A program made the position numbers and the translations under genes. Of a stretch of DNA of 8,548 nt, positions 5,828 to 8,548 are shown in pieces (position 1 is the first letter of the stretch; each line of letters starts with the position of its first letter). The stretch is from Streptosporangiaceae bacterium (GTDB taxonomy: Bacteria > Actinomycetota > Actinomycetes > Streptosporangiales > Streptosporangiaceae), in NCBI GenBank assembly GCA_030045215.1, contig JASIBJ010000689.1:1-8548 (forward strand), given 5' to 3'. Below the pieces are notes generated by a model. The model did no database searches, was not told where the DNA came from, and saw only the letters and a list, made by a program, of their open reading frames with translations.

Positions 5828-6963
5828 CGGGCACCAAGCGGGACCCAGCTCAGCCCGCTCTCTCCGATGTACTCACTATCGGGCCTGATCAGCCGGTTGT
5901 CGGCGTGCTGCTCGATGACGTGCGCGGTCCATCCGGCCATCCGGCTGGCCGAGAAAACCGGCGTGAACAGGTCGGTCGGGATGCCCAGGTAGTGATAAAC
6001 GCTGGCGGCATAGAAATCGACGTTCGGGTACAGGCCCTTCTCAGCGAACACCACCTCCTCCATCCGCCTGGACATCCGGTAGTAGGTGTCATCGCCGGTG
6101 GCCGCGCCCAGCTCAGCGGACATTTGGCGCAGGTACGCGGCCCGGGGATCCTCGGTCTTGTAGACGCGATGGCCGAAGCCCATGATCTTTTCACCCCGCT
6201 GCAGGCGCCCGGCGACCTGACTGCTGGTCGCGTCGAGCGGGTCACCGCCTGATGCCCTGATCGCCTCGAGGCCGCGCATGACCTGCTCGTTGGCACCGCC
6301 ATGCAGGGGGCCCTTCAGGGTCCCGAGCGCGGCCACGACGGCCGAGTGCATGTCCGACAGGGTGGCGGCGCACACCCTGGCCGCGAATGTGGACGCGTTC
6401 ATGGTGTGGTCGGCGTGCAGCACCAGGCAGGCATCGAGGATCTCGGCCGTGCGGGGTTCCGGCTTCTCGCCGGTGAGCTGCAGGAGGAAGTTAGCAGCGA
6501 CGCCGAGGCCCGGATCGGGCCCGATCAGATCCTTGCCCGTGCGGGCGGCCTGGTAGGCGGCGATCAGGACCGGCTGCCGGGCGGTGAGCCTGGCCGCCTT
6601 CCGCAGGTTGGCGGCCCTCTCGTTGGAATCCGCGTCCGGATCGTCGGCGCTGGCCAGCGACACCAGGCTCCGCAACGCCTCCATGGGCTGCTGCCGGGCC
6701 GCGATCCCGCCGAGGTCGGCGGCGGCCAGCGGGCCGATGACCCGACCGGCGGAGAGCTCAGCCAGGTAGTCGTCAAGCTGAGCCCGGTCAGGCGCGGTCC
6801 CGCGCTGCAGCAGGTAACTGACCTCTTCGAAGGTTGCGTTGCCGGGGAGCTCGTTGATGTCGTAACCGCGGTAGGAGAGCCGGCCGGCGTGGCCGTCGAT
6901 GTCACTGAGGGCGGTGGAAGCGGCCACCACATCGGCCAGTCCCCTGGCCGGCTTATCCGCCAT
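5824..6963 (-). CDS. gltA: Citrate synthase (short citrate/2-methylcitrate synthase type)
   Basis: The enzyme condenses oxaloacetate and acetyl-CoA to citrate, entering the TCA cycle; the product is 379 residues. The N-terminal part has the family's SYRGYDINEL (30-39). Catalytic and substrate-binding signatures are LHADHTMNASTF (182-193), GPLHGGANE (218-226, His221), MGFGHRVYKTEDPRA (261-275, His265) and NVDFYAA (314-320, catalytic Asp316). A C-terminal FSASRMAGWTAH carries the substrate-binding Arg. The length is that of the short form seen in Bacillus CitZ and actinobacterial CitA/PrpC, not the ~430-residue GltA, so 2-methylcitrate synthase activity cannot be excluded. The neighbours icd and mdh, and the absence of prpB or prpD, favour citrate synthase. 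The frame extends to a GTG at 7062, but ATG 6963 has a near-perfect SD. It is the first gene of the TCA cluster and divergent from the FHA regulator gene. Confidence 0.93.
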   Translation of the reverse strand: MADKPARGLADVVAASTALSDIDGHAGRLSYRGYDINELPGNATFEEVSYLLQRGTAPDRAQLDDYLAELSAGRVIGPLAAADLGGIAARQQPMEALRSLVSLASADDPDADSNERAANLRKAARLTARQPVLIAAYQAARTGKDLIGPDPGLGVAANFLLQLTGEKPEPRTAEILDACLVLHADHTMNASTFAARVCAATLSDMHSAVVAALGTLKGPLHGGANEQVMRGLEAIRASGGDPLDATSSQVAGRLQRGEKIMGFGHRVYKTEDPRAAYLRQMSAELGAATGDDTYYRMSRRMEEVVFAEKGLYPNVDFYAASVYHYLGIPTDLFTPVFSASRMAGWTAHVIEQHADNRLIRPDSEYIGESGLSWVPLGAR

Positions 6964-6967
6964 TAGC

Positions 6968-6975
6968 TTCCTCCT
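6968..6975 (-). promoter_or_regulatory. Strong Shine-Dalgarno deciding the citrate synthase start
   Basis: AGGAGGAA on the minus strand ends 4 nt before the ATG at 6963, with its AGGAGG core 6 nt away. This near-consensus site predicts high expression and rules out the upstream GTG at 7062. Confidence 0.8.
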
Positions 6976-6993
6976 GCGCACGGCTCGCTCGGC

Positions 6994-6999
6994 AGTGTA
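6994..6999 (-). promoter_or_regulatory. Candidate -10 element of the TCA operon
   Basis: The minus-strand hexamer TACACT (TAnnnT) would start transcription near 6987, giving a leader of about 24 nt that just includes the SD. The hexamer 17 nt upstream, AGGAAC, is unlike a housekeeping -35. An upstream promoter giving a longer, structured leader is also possible. Confidence 0.3.
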
Positions 7000-7077
7000 C
7001 TTCCGTAGCCTGGCTTGTTCCTCCGTGCCTTCGCGGAAGCGGCTGACGGGACCGTGGCACACCGAAGGCAGCCCGTA

Positions 7078-7121
7078 GGCGTAGAGACGCCGCGAGGTGG
7101 GTAGCCCTCGGGTGACACCTC
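7078..7121. promoter_or_regulatory. Cluster of inverted repeats in the citrate synthase / FHA-HTH divergent region
   Basis: Within 44 bp there are four dyads. GGCGT/ACGCC (7078-7082, 7087-7091) has a 4-nt loop. GAGGTG (7094-7099) pairs with CACCTC (7116-7121), 16 nt apart. CGAGG (7093-7097) pairs with CCTCG (7106-7110). GGTG-A-CACC lies at 7111-7119. The second and third compete for the same bases. They could be operator half-sites for the FHA-HTH protein or alternative RNA folds in one of the two leaders. Confidence 0.4.
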
Positions 7122-7141
7122 CCTATCGCCCCGGACATGCC

Positions 7142-7147
7142 AGAGGA
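7142..7147 (+). promoter_or_regulatory. Shine-Dalgarno of the FHA-HTH gene
   Basis: AGAGGA lies 5 nt before the ATG at 7153 and supports that start. Confidence 0.6.
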
Positions 7148-7152
7148 CCGTC

Positions 7153-7863
7153 ATGGAAAGCCCCCACCTCCGGATCGAGAGCACCGGCGACATTGTCAGG
7201 CTGCGCCCGGACGTCACGACCGTCGGGCGCGGCGCCTCGGTCGACGTACATCTGGACCACCCGAGCGTGTCCAAGCTGCACGCCGAAATAATCCGCCGCG
7301 GCCCCTACGCATACGTGACCGATCTCGGGTTATCGCGCAACGGCACGAGGGTCAACGGCCGGGTTGTCGCCCAGCGACTACTGGAGAACGGCGACGTCAT
7401 TGCCTTCGGCTCGGAGCGCTGCCAGGTCGGCGGCCTGCCGAGCGAGGACATGCTGCCAGAGATCAGCCTGCGACGCTCGGCCATACCGGAGCTAACCAGG
7501 CGCGAAGTCGACGTCGTAGCCGCCTTGTGCCAGCCCGCGCTCTCGGATGAAGCCTTCGTCGCGCCCGCGACGGCCAGGGAAATCGCGGCCGACCTGGTGG
7601 TTACCGAGGCGGCGGTCAAACAGCACCTGCTGCGGCTGTACCAGAAGCTGCGGATCGCCGAAGGACCTAACCGGCGAACCAGGCTGGCGAACGAGGTGAT
7701 GGCGCTCGGATTGGTCAGGCCGCTCCCGACGGCAGAGCCCGACAGCCACGACACCAGGCAGGCCACGATGCCTCCCGCCACAGCCTCCCGGCAGGCGACT
7801 CCGCCCGCGGGTGTTCTGCCGCCCGCCCCCCGACTGCCAGCCGATTCTCAACTGGCCAGCTGA
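7153..7863 (+). CDS. FHA-domain protein with LuxR/GerE-like helix-turn-helix, probable transcriptional regulator
   Basis: The product is 236 residues and appears soluble. An FHA domain covers about residues 12-92, with all signature residues: GR at 25-26, SVSKLH at 38-43 (Ser40, His43), RNGTRVNG at 62-69 and the closing ENGDVIAFG at 78-86. FHA domains bind phosphothreonine peptides made by Ser/Thr kinases. A second domain, about 111-168, starts IPELTRREVDVVAAL and contains REIAADLVVTEAAVKQHLLRLYQKL, the pattern of a GerE/LuxR-like HTH with a recognition helix near 151-166. Residues 181-236 are Pro/Ala-rich and probably disordered. It therefore looks like a DNA-binding protein controlled by phosphorylation. 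No kinase gene is in the window. Leu60, in the FHA core beside the phosphopeptide loop, is encoded by TTA (7330-7332), the only in-frame TTA I noticed here. Regulation of the divergent TCA operon is an inference. Confidence 0.85.
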   Translation: MESPHLRIESTGDIVRLRPDVTTVGRGASVDVHLDHPSVSKLHAEIIRRGPYAYVTDLGLSRNGTRVNGRVVAQRLLENGDVIAFGSERCQVGGLPSEDMLPEISLRRSAIPELTRREVDVVAALCQPALSDEAFVAPATAREIAADLVVTEAAVKQHLLRLYQKLRIAEGPNRRTRLANEVMALGLVRPLPTAEPDSHDTRQATMPPATASRQATPPAGVLPPAPRLPADSQLAS

Positions 7864-7867
7864 CTTT

Positions 7868-7896
7868 CAGCCGAACCTGGGGGTTGACCCCGGCTG
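7868..7896. terminator. Stem-loop between convergent FHA-HTH and membrane-protein genes
   Basis: CAGCCG (7868-7873) pairs with CGGCTG (7891-7896), and inside a GGGG/CCC stem closes on a GTTGA loop, with unpaired AACCT on one side. It lies 5 nt after the FHA-HTH stop and 28 nt before the stop of the convergent gene, a natural place for a bidirectional terminator. There is no T-tract. Confidence 0.45.
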
Positions 7897-7924
7897 GCCG
7901 AACCCGCCTGGCCCAGACTGCCGC

Positions 7925-8548
7925 TTAGAGCCGGTGCCCGACCCAGCTGATCAGCCGCTTGCTGACCTGCGTGAGAGTGCCGGAAAGGTGGCCAAGCAAC
8001 GGGTGGTTCAGCGGAGCGTTCTGCAGTTGCTGCCCGAGATGGACGTCGGGCCAGTAGCCGGGAGCTAGGGATGCCGCGGCCGCCACGGCGACAACGGCCA
8101 GAATCGCCAGGGCGACGAAGCCGAACACGGTGCCCGGCCCTGACCGGGTGATCCGGCTGTAGAGCCGCCCGAGCGGTCTTCGGCAGGCGGCCGATCCGGG
8201 CCCCACGCAGTAGCACGCGACGAACGCTCCGGCGGCCCAGGCACCTGCCCTGGGCAGTGCCGATGTCCCCGAGGCCAGCACTGTTACGGCCGCGGCCGCG
8301 GCCGCGCACAGGAGCGCGAGCGGCGCAAGCAAGACGAACCGGATCACCGACCGGCACACGGCCCACGGGAAGAAGGCGGCAGCCGCAGCGCTTCCGCCGC
8401 CCTGGCGACCCTGCCGGCCGGCCCGCCGGGTGCTCCAGCGGCCCGTCAGGTCGGCTGACATGAGCGCAATGAGCAGCAGCATCGCGATCGCCGCCCCGCC
8501 GATCGGCAGCAGCACGCTGGCGGCCACGAAGGCGACGACCGTTGCCGC
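7925..8548 (-). CDS. Partial multi-pass membrane protein of unknown function, cut by right window edge
   Basis: The frame is open from the right edge to a TAA at 7925, giving 207 visible residues. A GTG at 8527 is possible as a start, but the seven codons before it (AATVVAF) continue the same hydrophobic helix, so the true start is probably outside the window. Hydrophobic segments lie at about visible residues 4-30, 66-92, 101-115 and 138-161. Between the first two is a basic, Gly/Ser-rich cytoplasmic-looking loop (TGRWSTRRAGRQGRQGGG). The C-terminal 45 residues are amphipathic (PDVHLGQQLQNAPLNHPLLGHL), probably outside a membrane helix. Three cysteines sit in the third segment and the loop after it. 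I recognise no family. The gene converges on the FHA-HTH gene, so they are not in one operon. Confidence 0.65.
   Translation of the reverse strand, partial: AATVVAFVAASVLLPIGGAAIAMLLLIALMSADLTGRWSTRRAGRQGRQGGGSAAAAAFFPWAVCRSVIRFVLLAPLALLCAAAAAAVTVLASGTSALPRAGAWAAGAFVACYCVGPGSAACRRPLGRLYSRITRSGPGTVFGFVALAILAVVAVAAAASLAPGYWPDVHLGQQLQNAPLNHPLLGHLSGTLTQVSKRLISWVGHRL

Noticed and set aside
6964..7062. Longer N-terminus for citrate synthase starting at a GTG at 7062
   Set aside because: A near-perfect AGGAGGAA before ATG 6963 and the family N-terminus favour the shorter form. The extension is Arg-rich and lies in the regulatory region.
6964..7152. Possible known riboswitch in the citrate synthase leader
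   Set aside because: I looked for TPP, SAM, cobalamin and ydaO-type conserved motifs and found none. Only generic dyads are visible.
8288..8305. Three tandem copies of GGCCGC
   Set aside because: It encodes an alanine run in a membrane segment and is readily explained by GC-rich codon use.

Overview
The window comes from a high-GC actinobacterium. The DNA is roughly two-thirds G+C with strongly G/C-biased third codon positions. It carries GTG starts, a DUF3017 protein (an actinobacterial family), a mycobacterial Icd1-like isocitrate dehydrogenase and an FHA-HTH regulator. The style fits Streptosporangiales, Micromonosporales or Frankiales relatives, but the genus cannot be fixed from this sequence.

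Left part (1-1783): the first 165 bases hold the N-terminal end of an unknown minus-strand gene that runs off the window. Next comes a complete CNNM/CorC-type membrane protein (DUF21, two CBS domains, CorC_HlyC domain), also on the minus strand. A divergent intergenic region of about 275 bases separates it from an M20D-type metallo-amidohydrolase on the plus strand (1784-2983).

Central part (2984-6963): a minus-strand gene cluster for the tricarboxylic acid cycle, in transcription order citrate synthase, DUF3017 membrane protein, NADP-isocitrate dehydrogenase and malate dehydrogenase. The first two genes overlap by 4 nt (GTGA). The next gaps are 111 nt, containing a perfect 7-bp hairpin, and 43 nt. 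The cluster supplies oxaloacetate regeneration, citrate formation and the oxidative decarboxylation step from one probable transcript, and its order parallels citZ-icd-mdh of Bacillus. It ends against the convergent M20 gene across a short GC-rich inverted repeat.

Right part (6964-8548): divergent from citrate synthase is a 236-residue FHA-domain protein with a LuxR/GerE-like helix-turn-helix. The shared 189-bp intergenic region contains several dyad symmetries. The arrangement suggests, but does not prove, a phospho-dependent regulator of the adjacent TCA operon. Converging on it, past a hairpin, is a multi-pass membrane protein of unknown function cut by the right edge.

No tRNA, rRNA, CRISPR array, insertion sequence or integrase was seen. 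The most interesting element is the pairing of an FHA-HTH regulator with a citrate synthase/DUF3017/icd/mdh cluster.
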